DNA of 64,000 bases from Shinella zoogloeoides (GCF_022682305.1 NZ_CP093528.1:3113501-3177500); one strand, 5' to 3'; positions 17,346 through 27,912 are shown, numbered from the stretch's first letter. Numbers and translations: made by a program. The notes: generated by a model from the sequence alone, not told the origin.

Positions 17346-18198
17346 GACCGTACCTCCTGCGGCTCCAGGCCTGGATCAGGTTGATGACGAGCAGCATGGC
17401 GAAGGACAGCGCCAGCATGATCGTGGCGATGGCCGTCGCCGCACCGTAGTTGAACTCCTCCAGCCGGATGACGATGAGCAGCGGCGCGATCTCCGAGACA
17501 TAGGGGATATTGCCGGCAATGAAGATGACCGAGCCATATTCGCCGACACCGCGGGCGAAGGCGAGCGCGAAGCCCGTCAGGATCGCCGGCGCAAGGCCCG
17601 GCAACAGCACGCGGAAGACCGTCTGGAAGCGGTTTGCCCCGAGCGTCGCAGCCGCTTCTTCGACCTCACTGTCGATCTCCTCCATGATCGGCTGCACCGT
17701 GCGCACGACGAAGGGCAGGCCGATGAAGACGAGGGCGATGACGATGCCGGTCGGGTTGAAGGCGGCCTTGATGCCGAAAACGTTCAGCACCTGCCCGACC
17801 CAGCCGTTCGGCGCATAGAGCGCGGCAAGCGCGATGCCGGCGACCGCCGTCGGCAGGGCGAAGGGCAGATCCACGACCGCATCGACGATGCGCCGGCCGG
17901 GAAACTCGTAGCGCACGATGACCCAGGCGACGATGACGCCGAAGACGACATTGATGAGGGCGGCGAGGAAGGCGGTGCCGAAGGAGACCTTGAGCGCATT
18001 CAGCGTGCGCTCGTCGGCGAGGATGGCGAGAAACTCGGCTCCCGACAGCGAGGCGGAACGCCAGACGAGGCCGGCGAGCGGGATCAGGATGATGAGCGTG
18101 AGGTAGGCGAGCGAAAAGCCAAGCGTCAGTCCGAAGCCCGGAATGACGCTTGGCTGTCTCAGTCGCCACCGCACGGAAGCGGCGGCAGAAGTCGTCAC
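17335..18198 (-). CDS. cysT: Sulfate ABC transporter permease CysT
   Basis: A 287-residue inner-membrane subunit. [48 protein letters not shown], the EAA loop [22 protein letters not shown] and [16 protein letters not shown] identify CysT (CysU). Its ATG lies 5 bp after the sbp stop. Together with CysW it forms the translocation channel of the sulfate importer. Confidence 0.94.
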   Translation of the reverse strand: MTTSAAASVRWRLRQPSVIPGFGLTLGFSLAYLTLIILIPLAGLVWRSASLSGAEFLAILADERTLNALKVSFGTAFLAALINVVFGVIVAWVIVRYEFPGRRIVDAVVDLPFALPTAVAGIALAALYAPNGWVGQVLNVFGIKAAFNPTGIVIALVFIGLPFVVRTVQPIMEEIDSEVEEAAATLGANRFQTVFRVLLPGLAPAILTGFALAFARGVGEYGSVIFIAGNIPYVSEIAPLLIVIRLEEFNYGAATAIATIMLALSFAMLLVINLIQAWSRRRYGHGA

Positions 18199-18203
18199 GT
18201 TGC

Positions 18204-19229
18204 TCAGTTCCCCGGCTTGTAGATCTGGTCGAAGACGCCGCCGTCGCCGAAGTGCTCGGGCTGTGCCTTCGCCCAGCCGCCGAAGATCGGGTCGTCGATC
18301 GTCACCAGCTTAATCTCGGGAAGCTGTTGCAGCAACTCGGGCTTCACCACCTCGCGTTTGGAGGGACGGTAGAAGTGCTTGGCCGCGATGTTCTGGCCTT
18401 CTTCCGAGTAGAGATATTCGAGATAGGCTTCCGCCTGTTTGCGCGTGCCCTTGGCATCGACATTGCCGTCGACAACAGCGACCGGCGGCTCGGCGAGGAT
18501 CGAGATCGGCGGTGCGACGATGTCGAAGGAGTCCGCGCCGAATTCGGCACCGGCGAGATAGGCCTCGTTCTCCCAGGCGAGCAGGACGTCGCCGATCTGG
18601 CGTTGGGCGAAGGTGGTCAGCGAACCACGCGCACCCGTATCGAGAACCGGCGCCCGCTTGTAGAGTTCGGCGATGTAGGCCTTGATCTTGTCCTGGTTGC
18701 CGCCGAATTCCTGGTTGGCCCAGGCCCAGGCTGCCAGATAGTTCCAGCGCGCACCGCCCGAGGTCTTCGGGTTCGGGGTGACGATCTGCACGTCGCCCTT
18801 CACGAGGTCGCCCCAGTTATGGATGCCCTTCGGATTGCCCTTGCGCACGAGGAAGACGATGGTCGACGTATAGGGCGCCGAGTTGTTCGGCAAGCGCGTG
18901 CGCCAGTCCTTGGCGATCTTGCCGGTCTTCTCGACGATGGCGTTGATGTCGCTTTCCAGCGCCAGCGTCACCACATCGGCCTCAAGGCCGTCGATGACGG
19001 CGCGCGCCTGCTTGCCCGAGCCGCCATGCGACTGCTGGATCGTCACGTCCTCGCCGGTCTCTGCCTTCCAGTGCGCGGCAAAGGCCGCATTGTAGTCCTT
19101 GTAGAGTTCGCGCGTCGGGTCATAGGAGACATTGAGCAGCGCCGTCTGCGCCAGCGCCCCCGAGACCCCGCCGAACACCAGTCCCACACCAAGGGCAATC
19201 GCCCCGAGCCGCTTCGTAAATCCAGACAT
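18204..19229 (-). CDS. sbp: Sulfate-binding periplasmic protein
   Basis: A 341-residue precursor with a signal peptide ([20 protein letters not shown]) and the Sbp motifs [62 protein letters not shown] and [19 protein letters not shown], which make up the sulfate pocket. AGGAGG lies before the ATG at 19229. It is first in the operon; the 226-bp gap upstream to the flavoprotein gene should hold the sulfate-responsive promoter, with AT-rich sequence near 19265-19290. Confidence 0.94.
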   Translation of the reverse strand: MSGFTKRLGAIALGVGLVFGGVSGALAQTALLNVSYDPTRELYKDYNAAFAAHWKAETGEDVTIQQSHGGSGKQARAVIDGLEADVVTLALESDINAIVEKTGKIAKDWRTRLPNNSAPYTSTIVFLVRKGNPKGIHNWGDLVKGDVQIVTPNPKTSGGARWNYLAAWAWANQEFGGNQDKIKAYIAELYKRAPVLDTGARGSLTTFAQRQIGDVLLAWENEAYLAGAEFGADSFDIVAPPISILAEPPVAVVDGNVDAKGTRKQAEAYLEYLYSEEGQNIAAKHFYRPSKREVVKPELLQQLPEIKLVTIDDPIFGGWAKAQPEHFGDGGVFDQIYKPGN

Positions 19230-19455
19230 TTCCAACCTCCTGGTCACTGCCTCGCCGAAAAGCCTAGAGAATTAGTAGACTTAGTCAACAACAGCCGGAT
19301 AGTTCGCAAAACGGGTTTAAAACGGGTCGAAACGGCGCAATACGCGAACTGCCCGGCCCGGCAGGAAGCGCATAGTTCATCTCCGAAATGGCCACGGAAA
19401 CGCAAAATGCATCCGCGGAAAATCATCCTTTCCAGCCCCGCGCCGAAACTTTTTT

Positions 19456-20772
19456 TCAACCGCGCGACACCCGCGCCAGACCGCTGAGGGGAGCGGACAG
19501 GACGCTGCGATAGACCTGACGGACCGTCTCGGCGAAGACGAACGGGCCCGGTCGCAGGCCGGAGGCAATAGCCCCGACGATGGAGAGGCCCTGCAGGGGT
19601 TCGCCATGCCGCAGAAGATGACCGCAATCGTCGACGGAGAGCGCCGCGACATCGCAACCGAGCATGCCGGCAAGGGCATGGGCGGACGGTGCTTCGCGGC
19701 AGTCGATGGTGTTCTCGTCGGCGGGCTTCAGGTCGCGCGGACGCACGAAGCGGGTTCGGCCGGTCTCGAATTCCGCCATGAGACGGCGGTGGATATCGCC
19801 TGCGATGCGGATGGAGAAATGCCGGTGCAGGCGCAGGAGGTGGCGGCGATACTGGTTGCGCTCGGCCTGGGGCAGATTGCGCCAGACCACCGAAAGGCGG
19901 GCGGAAGCGGCATCGACGACGGTCTGCCATTGGCCGCCGTCCCGCGCTTCCGCGATGCTACATTCCCGCCGGATGTATCGGAAGGCATCCCGGAGCGAGC
20001 GCCCGGCTGGCGGCTCGCCGAAACGCACGCCGTCATGCGTCCGGCCATGCGGTTGCGGCAACCCGCCGCTTGCCGAAGCAATATGGATCGCGCCGAAGAA
20101 TCCACGCGCCCGCAGATCGAGCAGGATGGCGGCAAGCCGCGGCCCGTTGCCGATGAGGGTCAGGGGCGACGGCCGCTCCTGCTGCACGAGCCGCGCCGCG
20201 GCCACAACCGCCTCATCCCAGGAGGCCGCCTCGCGCTGCACGACCCCGAAGCCGGTGGCGACGAAGACATGGTCGAAGACCGCGGTTTCTCCATCACCGA
20301 AACCGATGCGCACGCGCTCACCCTCGCCGTCGATACGGTGTGCGACCCCGCAGAGCGTGCGAAGGCGCACATCCTTGCGCCGCGCGAGCGCCTCACCGAA
20401 ACGGGCCATCACATAGTCGCGAAAGAGGGCGCGCGGCACATGCATGTCCTGCGGGCCGCGCAGCGCCGCGACAGCACCGTCCGCCAGAAAGCCGTCCTTC
20501 AGCCAGCGGGAGAAATCGTCCGGCCGGTCCGGGAAGACGGAAAGGTCCCGCGCCGGCTCCGTGGTGAAAGCCTTGCCCGCAGGCCCATCGCCGAATGCGC
20601 CCGGCGCGTCGCCGGCATCGATCATCCACGCCTCGAAAGGATGATGGAAGCGGCGCATCAGGGCGATCACGGTGGCAAGGCCCGACGGTCCGGCACCGAT
20701 CACCGCGATCCGTATCATCGGCAGCGCCCCGGCAAGCAAGGCATCTTCCCTTACGACCCTTTCGAAGAACAT
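19456..20772 (-). CDS. FAD/NAD(P)-binding flavoprotein (COG4529-like)
   Basis: A 438-residue protein with an N-terminal dinucleotide fold RIAVIGAGPSGLATVIALMRRF (GxGxxG near residues 24-29), the motif FTTEPARDLSVFPDRPDDFSRWL and VFVATGFG in the middle. This fits the NAD_binding_9 (COG4529) oxidoreductase group, whose substrates are mostly unknown; some members lie near siderophore or sulfur genes. AAAGGA precedes the ATG at 20772. It reads in the same direction as the sulfate importer, 226 bp ahead of sbp, so shared control by sulfur supply is possible but not shown. Confidence 0.7.
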   Translation of the reverse strand: MFFERVVREDALLAGALPMIRIAVIGAGPSGLATVIALMRRFHHPFEAWMIDAGDAPGAFGDGPAGKAFTTEPARDLSVFPDRPDDFSRWLKDGFLADGAVAALRGPQDMHVPRALFRDYVMARFGEALARRKDVRLRTLCGVAHRIDGEGERVRIGFGDGETAVFDHVFVATGFGVVQREAASWDEAVVAAARLVQQERPSPLTLIGNGPRLAAILLDLRARGFFGAIHIASASGGLPQPHGRTHDGVRFGEPPAGRSLRDAFRYIRRECSIAEARDGGQWQTVVDAASARLSVVWRNLPQAERNQYRRHLLRLHRHFSIRIAGDIHRRLMAEFETGRTRFVRPRDLKPADENTIDCREAPSAHALAGMLGCDVAALSVDDCGHLLRHGEPLQGLSIVGAIASGLRPGPFVFAETVRQVYRSVLSAPLSGLARVSRG

Positions 20773-21207
20773 GCGATGTCCTTTCCCTCTAGGCGGAGCG
20801 AGAAGCCGGAGAGAGAATAACGCAGGCGCGTATAATTTTCTACCTTTTTAGTGGTCTATTTATTGACACGATCCCGGCAGCCGCGCCTCGCCCATGCCTC
20901 TAAATGCTCGAAGAGACAGGGCACGCACTGAAAACCGCCGCCCTCGTCGTCTCCGGCCTGCACGGGCATGTCGCCCCGCAGCTATCGCGCACTGTTCCTG
21001 TAGGGAAGGCAAAAAAAATGGGCCTGCGAAAACCGCGGCCCATATAGGTGTGAAGGTAAAAACCTCCAGAGGGGAACAGCTGGTGCAGCGGCACTGGGAG
21101 GAGAAGCCGCCATGTGCATCAGCTGTATGCAATATGCCTATTTCTTGATCGGATGGAAAACATTTATTGTGCAATGCAGCTATGCAAATGCTGCACCGCT
21201 TCCTCAC
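20773..21207. other. Gap with no supported gene
   Basis: This 435-bp stretch lies between the end of an amidohydrolase gene and the start of the flavoprotein gene, both on the minus strand. It holds the terminator at 21011-21043 and, around 20830-20870, an AT-rich segment likely to contain the flavoprotein promoter. A 115-codon minus-strand frame covers the gap, but it runs through the terminator, is rich in Arg and Cys and has no recognisable domain, so I do not call it. Confidence 0.6.
21011..21043 (-). terminator. Rho-independent terminator of the amidohydrolase/ABC operon
   Basis: On the minus strand ATGGGCC-GCG-GTTTT-CGC-A-GGCCCAT forms a strong hairpin followed by eight T residues. It lies about 165 bp after the last amidohydrolase stop and closes the six-gene minus-strand operon starting at 29487. 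Confidence 0.85.
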
Positions 21208-22686
21208 TCACTCGGCCTTCAGGTGCGGATAGGTCGGCGGGAACATCGTCTCAACGGAGGGATGGCCCCAGGTGCGCTCCGGATATTTGGCGAGGAGACC
21301 TTCGAACTGCGCCTGCGCCTCTCGCCGCGCGGCCTTGATATCGATGCCGGCCACCTCGCCGTCGCGCATGGAAAGCCGCCCGTCGACGAAGACGGCGCGC
21401 GTCACCCGCCCGCTCGCGCCGAAGATCAGCGACTGCACCGGGTCCACCGTGGGCGCGAAGCGCGGATCGGACAGATCGAAGATCGCGATATCGGCCTTGG
21501 AGCCGGCTTGCAGGCGGCCGATATCCGAGCGGCCCAGCGCATCGGCACCGCCGAGTGTCGCCGCATCGAAGACTTCCGCCGTGGAAAGGCCCGTCTCACC
21601 GGAAGCGATGCGGCCGGTCATCAGCGCGACGGCCATGTTGAGCACCATGTCCGGCGGGGTCGTGTCGGTGCCCATGCCGATGCGGATGCCGAGATCGCGG
21701 CAGCGGCGGAAGGAGTTGAGATATTCGCCGCCGCGGGCATAGACCAGCGGGCAATGGGCGATGGTCACGCCATGCTTGGCGTAGAGGTCGAGGTCTTCCG
21801 GCTCGGCCTCCACCGCATGGGGCGCGATCAGCCGCTCGTTGAGCAGACCGTGCCGCGCCATCCATTGAGGCGACGTGGTGCCATGCAGGCGGGCGACGGT
21901 CTGGCGCTCCATCTTGCCCTGCGCCATGTGCAGACGCACCGGCAGGCTCATTTCGGCGGACGCGGCCATGGTGCGCTGGAGAAGCGCCAGCGTCGAGGTC
22001 TCCACCCGGTCCGGCGCGAGCATGCCCTGCACCAGCCCCTCATGACGACCGGCGATGCGGCCGGCAAAGGCGATGGCGTCCTCAAGCCCCTTGAGGCCGC
22101 GCGCCTCGTCGAAGACCGGCTCCAGAACGCCAGGCGCCTCGCAGATCATGCCGCCGGAACGGTAGGCCGGGCCGAGCCAGACGCGAAGGCCGAGATCGCC
22201 GGCAGCGTCCGCCGCGCCTTCGAATTCGGCAACGGTCTCCGCCCATTGGCGGTAGAACAGCGAGGCGATGGGCAGCGCCGAGGTGATGCCGTTCAGGAGG
22301 AGTTGCGCGAAGGCGAAGCGCTTCTGGAAGACGAGCTGTTCGGGCGTGTACATCTCGTAGGGGCCACGCTCGACATAGCTGCGCGGCCAAACGCGACCCG
22401 TCGCCCAGCCGGGACCGTAATCGACCATCAGCAGCGTGGTGTCGAGGTCCGAAAGGGCGTCGAGATCGACGAAGCCGGGCGAAACGAGCGTATCACCAAG
22501 CTCGATGCGCCGCGCCACCTCGCCGGGGAAGCGCGGGCCGACATAGATGACCTCCTGCCCCTCGATGACGATCTCGCCATCGGTCAGAAGCCGGTGACGG
22601 CCGTTTTCATGGGCGACGATCCAGCGGGCGGAAAGGGCGGTGCGGCCTTCCGGGCGGCGGCCGAGGACGAGGTCGGAAAGGGTCAT
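21208..22686 (-). CDS. Amidohydrolase-superfamily protein lacking the HxH metal motif
   Basis: A 492-residue protein of the COG0402 (chlorohydrolase/deaminase) fold. It keeps several superfamily features: LHMAQGK (His), APHAVEA (His), IAHCPLVYA and GMGTDTTPPDM (Asp), and the C-terminal composite domain LQAGSKADIAIFDL. However, the first strand, normally PGFVDxHxH, reads SPGFVDLDALSDLD, so the two histidines that bind the metal are replaced by Asp and Leu. The frame has a TTG 21 bp upstream, but the ATG at 22686 is preferred. It is last in the ABC operon. It may use a different metal mode or be a divergent hydrolase; substrate unknown. Confidence 0.75.
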   Translation of the reverse strand: MTLSDLVLGRRPEGRTALSARWIVAHENGRHRLLTDGEIVIEGQEVIYVGPRFPGEVARRIELGDTLVSPGFVDLDALSDLDTTLLMVDYGPGWATGRVWPRSYVERGPYEMYTPEQLVFQKRFAFAQLLLNGITSALPIASLFYRQWAETVAEFEGAADAAGDLGLRVWLGPAYRSGGMICEAPGVLEPVFDEARGLKGLEDAIAFAGRIAGRHEGLVQGMLAPDRVETSTLALLQRTMAASAEMSLPVRLHMAQGKMERQTVARLHGTTSPQWMARHGLLNERLIAPHAVEAEPEDLDLYAKHGVTIAHCPLVYARGGEYLNSFRRCRDLGIRIGMGTDTTPPDMVLNMAVALMTGRIASGETGLSTAEVFDAATLGGADALGRSDIGRLQAGSKADIAIFDLSDPRFAPTVDPVQSLIFGASGRVTRAVFVDGRLSMRDGEVAGIDIKAARREAQAQFEGLLAKYPERTWGHPSVETMFPPTYPHLKAE

Positions 22687-22719
22687 GGGTCTATCCAGTC
22701 TTGGCAATCGGATTTGGAA

Positions 22720-24162
22720 CTACTCAATAACGTCGAGATCGCGGCTATGGCCCCAGAACATGCGGGGCGTCTCCAGCGCATAACGCAGGCCCAGACGGTC
22801 GATCATCAGATCGGCCTCGCGCTGGGCGGCATCGAGCACCGCATCCTGATCGACATGGAGCGGCTTGCGGTCACGCAGCAGCACCTTGCCGCCGACGAGG
22901 ACCGTGTGCACGTCGTTGCCGTTGGCGAAATAGGTGACGCGGAATTCCGGCATATGGACCGGATAGAGATGCGGGCGGCGCAGGTCGACGAGGATGACAT
23001 CGGCCTTCTTGCCCGGCTCCAGCGAACCGATCTCACTTTCGAGGCCGAGCACGCGGGCGGCGTCGATGGTGCACATTTCCAGCGCCTTGCCCGGCGGCAG
23101 CCAGCTCGGATCGTGGAAATGGGTGCGGTGGTAGTGCATGCATTGCTGCATGTGCCGGAACATGTCCGCCGAACGATCCGGCGCGGTCGCATCCGAACCG
23201 ATGACGACGGTGACGCCTGCATCGATCAGCTCCGTCACCGGGCAGCGCGCGAGGATGGCGGCGACAGCGCTCGGATTGTGCACGATGGTCGTGCCGGTCT
23301 CGGCGCAGATCGCGATCTCCTCCTCGTCCAGCCCCGTTGCATGCGACAGCAGCGTGCGCGGGCCGAGAATGCCGATCTCGTTCGCGATGCGGACGCTGCC
23401 TTTCGTATGACCGTCCTGCGTGAAGACGAGGCCACGTTCTTCCGCGAACTGCTTGACCGCGCGTGACTGCTCGACGGCCTCATCCGCACCTGCCGCATCC
23501 CGATACCCGCGATGCAGCGTCGGCGTCAGCAGGGCAAGGTGCAGGCGGCCGTCATGACTGCCGTGCCAGCGGTCGATAAGCGTCTTGCAGGTGGCGAACT
23601 GCTGGTCGAAGGAAACCGGATAGTCGGTCCGCGTTTCGCCATCCCAGCGGGCATAGGTCAGCGGGTGCGGCGGGCGCGTGGTGCCGACGGCGACCACGGA
23701 GCGTGTGCCGATGCCGAGCACGCCCTCCATATGCGCATCGCCATAGACCGGCTCGTCCGTGCGCATGATGGAATCGCCGCCGCCGAGCAGCGAGACGCCT
23801 GTCGTGACGCCGAAGCGCAGGCGTTCCAGCGCGGCAAGCTGCGCCTCGGCAAACCAGAATTCCGGCGTGGAGCCGACCGTGTAGGCGCCGCGGCACGCCT
23901 GATACCACGGGTCGCTCTTGCCGCCGCCCAGCGTCTTGATCAGGCCATGGCCGGCATGGGCATGCGCATCGACGAAGCCCGGCATGATCGCCATGCCGCG
24001 CGCATCGATGACCTCGCCGGCCGGATGGGCCGCCTCCACCTCCGCGGTCGGGCCGACGGCGACGATGCGGTCACCGGTGATGGCGACCGCCCCGTCGGCG
24101 ATGATCCGGCGTTCCGGATCGATGGCGATAACGGTGCCGTTCTTGATGAGGATGTCGGCCAT
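22720..24162 (-). CDS. Amidohydrolase/deaminase (COG0402)
   Basis: A 480-residue metal-dependent hydrolase of the TRZ/ATZ and nucleobase-deaminase group. The metal ligands are complete: HAHAGH at residues 67-72, QDGHTKGS, LSHATGLD and GSDATAPDRS. It is a clear paralogue of the protein at 29644-31011, sharing GGGxxIMRT, HNPSA, RCPxxEL and APDRSxDMF. The ATG lies 12 bp after the ABC ATPase stop, so it is in the transporter operon and likely acts on the imported compound by hydrolytic deamination. The substrate is not known. Confidence 0.83.
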   Translation of the reverse strand: MADILIKNGTVIAIDPERRIIADGAVAITGDRIVAVGPTAEVEAAHPAGEVIDARGMAIMPGFVDAHAHAGHGLIKTLGGGKSDPWYQACRGAYTVGSTPEFWFAEAQLAALERLRFGVTTGVSLLGGGDSIMRTDEPVYGDAHMEGVLGIGTRSVVAVGTTRPPHPLTYARWDGETRTDYPVSFDQQFATCKTLIDRWHGSHDGRLHLALLTPTLHRGYRDAAGADEAVEQSRAVKQFAEERGLVFTQDGHTKGSVRIANEIGILGPRTLLSHATGLDEEEIAICAETGTTIVHNPSAVAAILARCPVTELIDAGVTVVIGSDATAPDRSADMFRHMQQCMHYHRTHFHDPSWLPPGKALEMCTIDAARVLGLESEIGSLEPGKKADVILVDLRRPHLYPVHMPEFRVTYFANGNDVHTVLVGGKVLLRDRKPLHVDQDAVLDAAQREADLMIDRLGLRYALETPRMFWGHSRDLDVIE

Positions 24163-24174
24163 GGCTGTCTCCTG

Positions 24175-25893
24175 TCACTCCGCAGCGGTCTGCCGCGAAA
24201 GGATGCGGTCGAGCGAGGGCGCGAGCCGCAGCAGTTCCTTGGTGTACTCGTGCTTCGGCGCCGTGAACAATGTCTCGGTCTCCGCCAACTCCACGATCTC
24301 GCCCGACTTCATGACCGCGATGCGGTCGCACATCTGACGGATTACCGCGAGATCGTGGCTGATGAACAGCATGGAGAGGCCGGCAAGGTCGCGCAGGTCC
24401 TTGAGCAGGTTGAGAAGCTGCGCCTGTACCGACACGTCCAGCGCCGAAGTCGGCTCGTCGCAGATCAGCAGCGACGGGCGCGGGCCGAGCGCGCGGGCGA
24501 TGGCGATACGCTGGCGCTGGCCGCCGGAGAAGGCATGCGAGAAGCGCGCGCCCGCATCGGCGGGCAGGCCCACCGCCTCGAGCAGCGTCTTCGCATCCTG
24601 CCGGGCTTCTTCCGCGTTGGAGGCGAGCTTGTAGAACAGGATCGGCTCGGCAATGGCGGAATTGATGCGCAGGCGCGGGTTGAGCGCCGAATAGGGATCC
24701 TGGAACACCATCTGCAAGGACTGGCGAACGGATTTCTCGCGTTTCGCACCAAGCGCCGTGCCCTGGAAATCGATGGTGCCGGAACTCTGGGTGACGAGAC
24801 CGGCGATGGTGTTGGCGACGGTGGTCTTGCCGCAACCGGATTCACCGACGAGACCGAAGATCTCGCCGCGGCGAACATCGAAGGAAACGCTCTTCACTGC
24901 CCGGAAGACGGCGGACTTGCGGCCGGGAAGGATCGAGCGGCCGCCATATTCCACCGCAAGGTCGCGCACGGAGAGAACCACATCGTCCTTGCTGCCCGTC
25001 TCGCTCCTGGTGCTCTTGGCGCGCACGCTGGCGCGCGCATCGAGCGTCACCTTCGTTTCCTCGCTCGGCACCGGCAGGCGCTCGAGCCGCGTCTCGATCG
25101 GCGGCACGGCGGCGATCAGCGTACGGGCGTAGGGCGCCTGCGGATTGGTCAGCACGTCACGCGCCGAGCCGCTTTCCACCACCGCACCGTTCAGCATGAT
25201 CGTGACGCGGTCTGCGATCTCGGCGACGACGCCCATATTGTGCGTGACGAGCAGCACGCCGACGCCGCGCTGGTCGGCAAGGTCACGGATCAGCTTGAGG
25301 ATCTGCGCCTGCACGGACACGTCGAGCGCCGTGGTCGGTTCGTCGGCGACGATAAGCTGCGGATTACAGGCGAGTGCCGTCGCGATGACGACACGCTGGC
25401 GCTGGCCGCCGGAAAGCTGGTGCGGATAAGAGCCGAGCCTGCGTTCCGGCTCGGGAATACCGACGGCCTTCATCAGCTCCAGCGCACGCGCCTTCGCTTC
25501 CCTTGAGGAGAGCTTCAGATGGGCGAGCATGCCTTCGCAAAGCTGACTTTCCACGGTGAAGAGCGGGTTGAGGCTCGTCATCGGGTCCTGGAAGATCGCG
25601 CCGACATCGCGGCCGGGCACGATGCCCTCGGTGCGGCCGGTGCGCAGGTCGATCGGCTTGCCGGCGATCTCGATGGAACCGGAAACGATCTTGCCCGGGG
25701 CCTGGAGAAGGCCCATCAGCGCATTGCCGACGGTGGTCTTGCCGGCGCCGGATTCACCGACGAGGGCATGGATCTCGCCGGGGCGGATCAGGAGGTCGAT
25801 GTCCTTGACGGCGGTCAGCGTGCCGCCATTGGCGAGCGGATATTCGACGCGCAGCTTGCGGATGTCGAGAACGGGGGTCTTTGTTTCGGTCAT
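24175..25893 (-). CDS. Fused peptide-type ABC transporter ATPase (DppD-DppF-like)
   Basis: A 572-residue protein with two complete ATPase domains in tandem. The first has Walker [11 protein letters not shown]-loop [11 protein letters not shown] and signature LSGGQRQR; the second has [21 protein letters not shown] and FSGGQRQR. Each ends in a peptide/nickel-type tail ([26 protein letters not shown]). It powers the DppB/DppC-like permeases encoded just upstream, the ATG lying one base after the permease stop. Fusion of the two subunits is common in the GsiA/YejF branch. Confidence 0.92.
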   Translation of the reverse strand: MTETKTPVLDIRKLRVEYPLANGGTLTAVKDIDLLIRPGEIHALVGESGAGKTTVGNALMGLLQAPGKIVSGSIEIAGKPIDLRTGRTEGIVPGRDVGAIFQDPMTSLNPLFTVESQLCEGMLAHLKLSSREAKARALELMKAVGIPEPERRLGSYPHQLSGGQRQRVVIATALACNPQLIVADEPTTALDVSVQAQILKLIRDLADQRGVGVLLVTHNMGVVAEIADRVTIMLNGAVVESGSARDVLTNPQAPYARTLIAAVPPIETRLERLPVPSEETKVTLDARASVRAKSTRSETGSKDDVVLSVRDLAVEYGGRSILPGRKSAVFRAVKSVSFDVRRGEIFGLVGESGCGKTTVANTIAGLVTQSSGTIDFQGTALGAKREKSVRQSLQMVFQDPYSALNPRLRINSAIAEPILFYKLASNAEEARQDAKTLLEAVGLPADAGARFSHAFSGGQRQRIAIARALGPRPSLLICDEPTSALDVSVQAQLLNLLKDLRDLAGLSMLFISHDLAVIRQMCDRIAVMKSGEIVELAETETLFTAPKHEYTKELLRLAPSLDRILSRQTAAE

Positions 25894-25894
25894 C

Positions 25895-26791
25895 TCAGCG
25901 GGCCATCAGTTTCGGGTTGAAGCGGTCGCGCAGATAGTCGCCGATGATGTTGACGGCGAGCACGAGGATGACGAGCACGGCCGCCGGCATCACGGCGATC
26001 CACCAGAGGCCGGAGAACAGGAACTGGTTGCCGATGCGGATGAGCGTGCCGAGCGAGGGATAGGTCGGCGGCATGCCGGCACCGAGGAAGGACAGCGTCG
26101 CTTCCGTCAGGATCGCACCCGCAAGGTTGATCGTGGCGATGACCATGACCGAGCTCATGACGTTCGGCAGGATGTGCCGGCCCATGATGCGGCCGGAGGG
26201 CAGGCCGATCACCTTGGCGGCACGCACATAATCACGCGCCACTTCCACCATGGTCGAGGCGCGAACCGTGCGGGCATATTGTACCCACTCGTTGACGGCG
26301 ATGGAGAAGATGAGGACCAGCGGCGCCCAGGCGAGCATCGCATCGGCGCTGAGCTGCGCGCGGGCGATGCCGCTGATCAGCAAAGCGACGAGAATGGTCG
26401 GGAAGCTGACGAGCACATCGGCGATGCGCATGACGACGCTGTCGACAAGACCGCCGAAGAAGCCGGCGACGAGACCGAGGATCACGCCGAGCGCGGCGGC
26501 GAAGAACACCGCGCCGAGGCCGATGACGACGGAGATGCGCAGGCCGAACAGGATGACCGAGACAAGGTCGCGGCCCTGGTTGTCGGTGCCGAGCAGGAAG
26601 CGCGGATCGCCGCCCTCCATAAAGACCGGCGGAATCTCCATGTCGATGAGCGAATAGGAGGAGACGTCGCGCGGGTCCATCGGCGCGATCAGCGGCGCGA
26701 AGACGACGAGCACGAGCATGATGGCGAGCACCAGCCCGGAGATCATCACGGAAACCGGCGGAAGCCGGCGCATCAGGGATTGCGTGGCCAT
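25895..26791 (-). CDS. ABC transporter permease, DppC-like
   Basis: A 298-residue inner-membrane subunit with an N-terminal helix, the loop FLLGTDNQGRDLVSVILFGLRISVVIG and the EAA motif VRAAKVIGLPSGRIMGRHILPNVMSSV, all diagnostic for the second permease of peptide/opine/nickel importers. The ATG at 26791 overlaps the preceding permease stop by one base (TAATG). The open frame extends far upstream but is a shadow of the DppB-like gene. Confidence 0.92.
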   Translation of the reverse strand: MATQSLMRRLPPVSVMISGLVLAIMLVLVVFAPLIAPMDPRDVSSYSLIDMEIPPVFMEGGDPRFLLGTDNQGRDLVSVILFGLRISVVIGLGAVFFAAALGVILGLVAGFFGGLVDSVVMRIADVLVSFPTILVALLISGIARAQLSADAMLAWAPLVLIFSIAVNEWVQYARTVRASTMVEVARDYVRAAKVIGLPSGRIMGRHILPNVMSSVMVIATINLAGAILTEATLSFLGAGMPPTYPSLGTLIRIGNQFLFSGLWWIAVMPAAVLVILVLAVNIIGDYLRDRFNPKLMAR

Positions 26792-27756
26792 TATCGTGTC
26801 CTCAGGCGCGGATCGATGAGAGTGTAGAGAATATCGACGATCATGTTGATCATCACGAAGAGGAAGCCGACGAAGAGGAGATAGGCGGCCAGCACCGGCA
26901 CGTCGGGATAGCCGACGGCATTGGTGAAGAGCAGGCCCATGCCCGGCCACTGGAACACGGTCTCGGTGACGATCGCGAAGGCGACGAGCTGGCCGATCTG
27001 CAGGCCCGTGACGGTAACGACCGGCATCAGCGCGTTGCGCAGCGCAAGGCGGCCGTAGATATAGGCGCGCGGCAGGCCGCGGGCGAAGGCGAAGCGGATG
27101 TAGTCCGACGACAGCACGTCGATCATCTCCGAGCGCACCAGCCGCATGATCAGCGTGAGCTGGAAGAGCGCCAGCGTGATCGACGGCAGAATCAGCGATT
27201 TCAGGCCGGAGACGGTAAGGAAGCCCGTCTGCCAGAGGCCGAGGTCCACGAGGTCGCCGCGCCCGGAGGACGGCAGCCAGCGCAGGTTGACCGCGAAGAC
27301 GAGGATGAGCAGCAGGCCGGTGACGAAGGTGGGCATCGAAACGCCGACCAGCGTCGTCGCCTGGGTGAGCCGCGAGAGGAAGGAATTCGGCTTCAGCGCG
27401 CAGAGGACGCCGAGCGGGATGCCGATCGAAAGCGCCATCACGGTGGCGACGATCACAAGCTCCAGCGTTGCGGGAAGGCGGCTCATCAACAGGCCGGCGA
27501 CAGGCTGCTGGTAGCGGAAGCTCGTGCCGAAATCACCCGTCAGCACCTTGCCGACAAAATCGAAGAACTGCACGAGGATCGGCTTGTCGAGGCCGAGCGC
27601 CAGGCGCAGCGCATCCTTTTCCGCCTGCGTGGCGCCTTCGCGCACCATGGCGGAGACGGGATCGCCGACGAAGCGGAACATGATGAAGGCGATGGCCGTC
27701 ACGGCGATCATCACGAGGATGGCCTGGAGCAGCCGCACCGAGAAAAGTCTGAGCAT
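26791..27756 (-). CDS. ABC transporter permease, DppB-like
   Basis: A 321-residue inner-membrane subunit. The N-terminal LFSVRLLQAILVMIAVTAIAFIMFRFVGDP, the loop DFGTSFRYQQPVAGLLMSRLPATLEL and the EAA motif YIRFAFARGLPRAYIYGRLALRNALMPVVTV identify the first permease of a peptide-type importer. It starts 156 bp after the binding-protein stop; that gap contains a hairpin that may set relative expression. Confidence 0.92.
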   Translation of the reverse strand: MLRLFSVRLLQAILVMIAVTAIAFIMFRFVGDPVSAMVREGATQAEKDALRLALGLDKPILVQFFDFVGKVLTGDFGTSFRYQQPVAGLLMSRLPATLELVIVATVMALSIGIPLGVLCALKPNSFLSRLTQATTLVGVSMPTFVTGLLLILVFAVNLRWLPSSGRGDLVDLGLWQTGFLTVSGLKSLILPSITLALFQLTLIMRLVRSEMIDVLSSDYIRFAFARGLPRAYIYGRLALRNALMPVVTVTGLQIGQLVAFAIVTETVFQWPGMGLLFTNAVGYPDVPVLAAYLLFVGFLFVMINMIVDILYTLIDPRLRTR

Positions 27757-27862
27757 CGCAATGGTCCTTGCAAGGGAGCGTTCAAGCCCGAAAGGGAGGA
27801 AAACCGGGCCGTTCGCTCCATCTTCCCTGCACCACGGGCAGCAGGGGTCGGCCGGATTGCGG

Positions 27863-27896
27863 ATGGTCCCGACCAGCTCGCGCCAGCCGGGACCAT
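27863..27896. repeat. Intercistronic hairpin after the ABC binding-protein gene
   Basis: ATGGTCCCG and CGGGACCAT are perfect 9-bp inverted copies around a 16-base loop, beginning 16 bp past the binding-protein stop on the minus strand. There is no T-run, so it is more likely an mRNA-stabilising or attenuating hairpin that keeps binding-protein message high than a full terminator. Confidence 0.55.
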
Positions 27897-27912
27897 GCCT
27901 CGGGAGAAACCC

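Noticed and set aside
20860-21207. 115-codon minus-strand frame in the gap before the flavoprotein gene
   Set aside because: It runs through a strong terminator hairpin, has no recognisable domain or good ribosome site and is rich in Arg and Cys.
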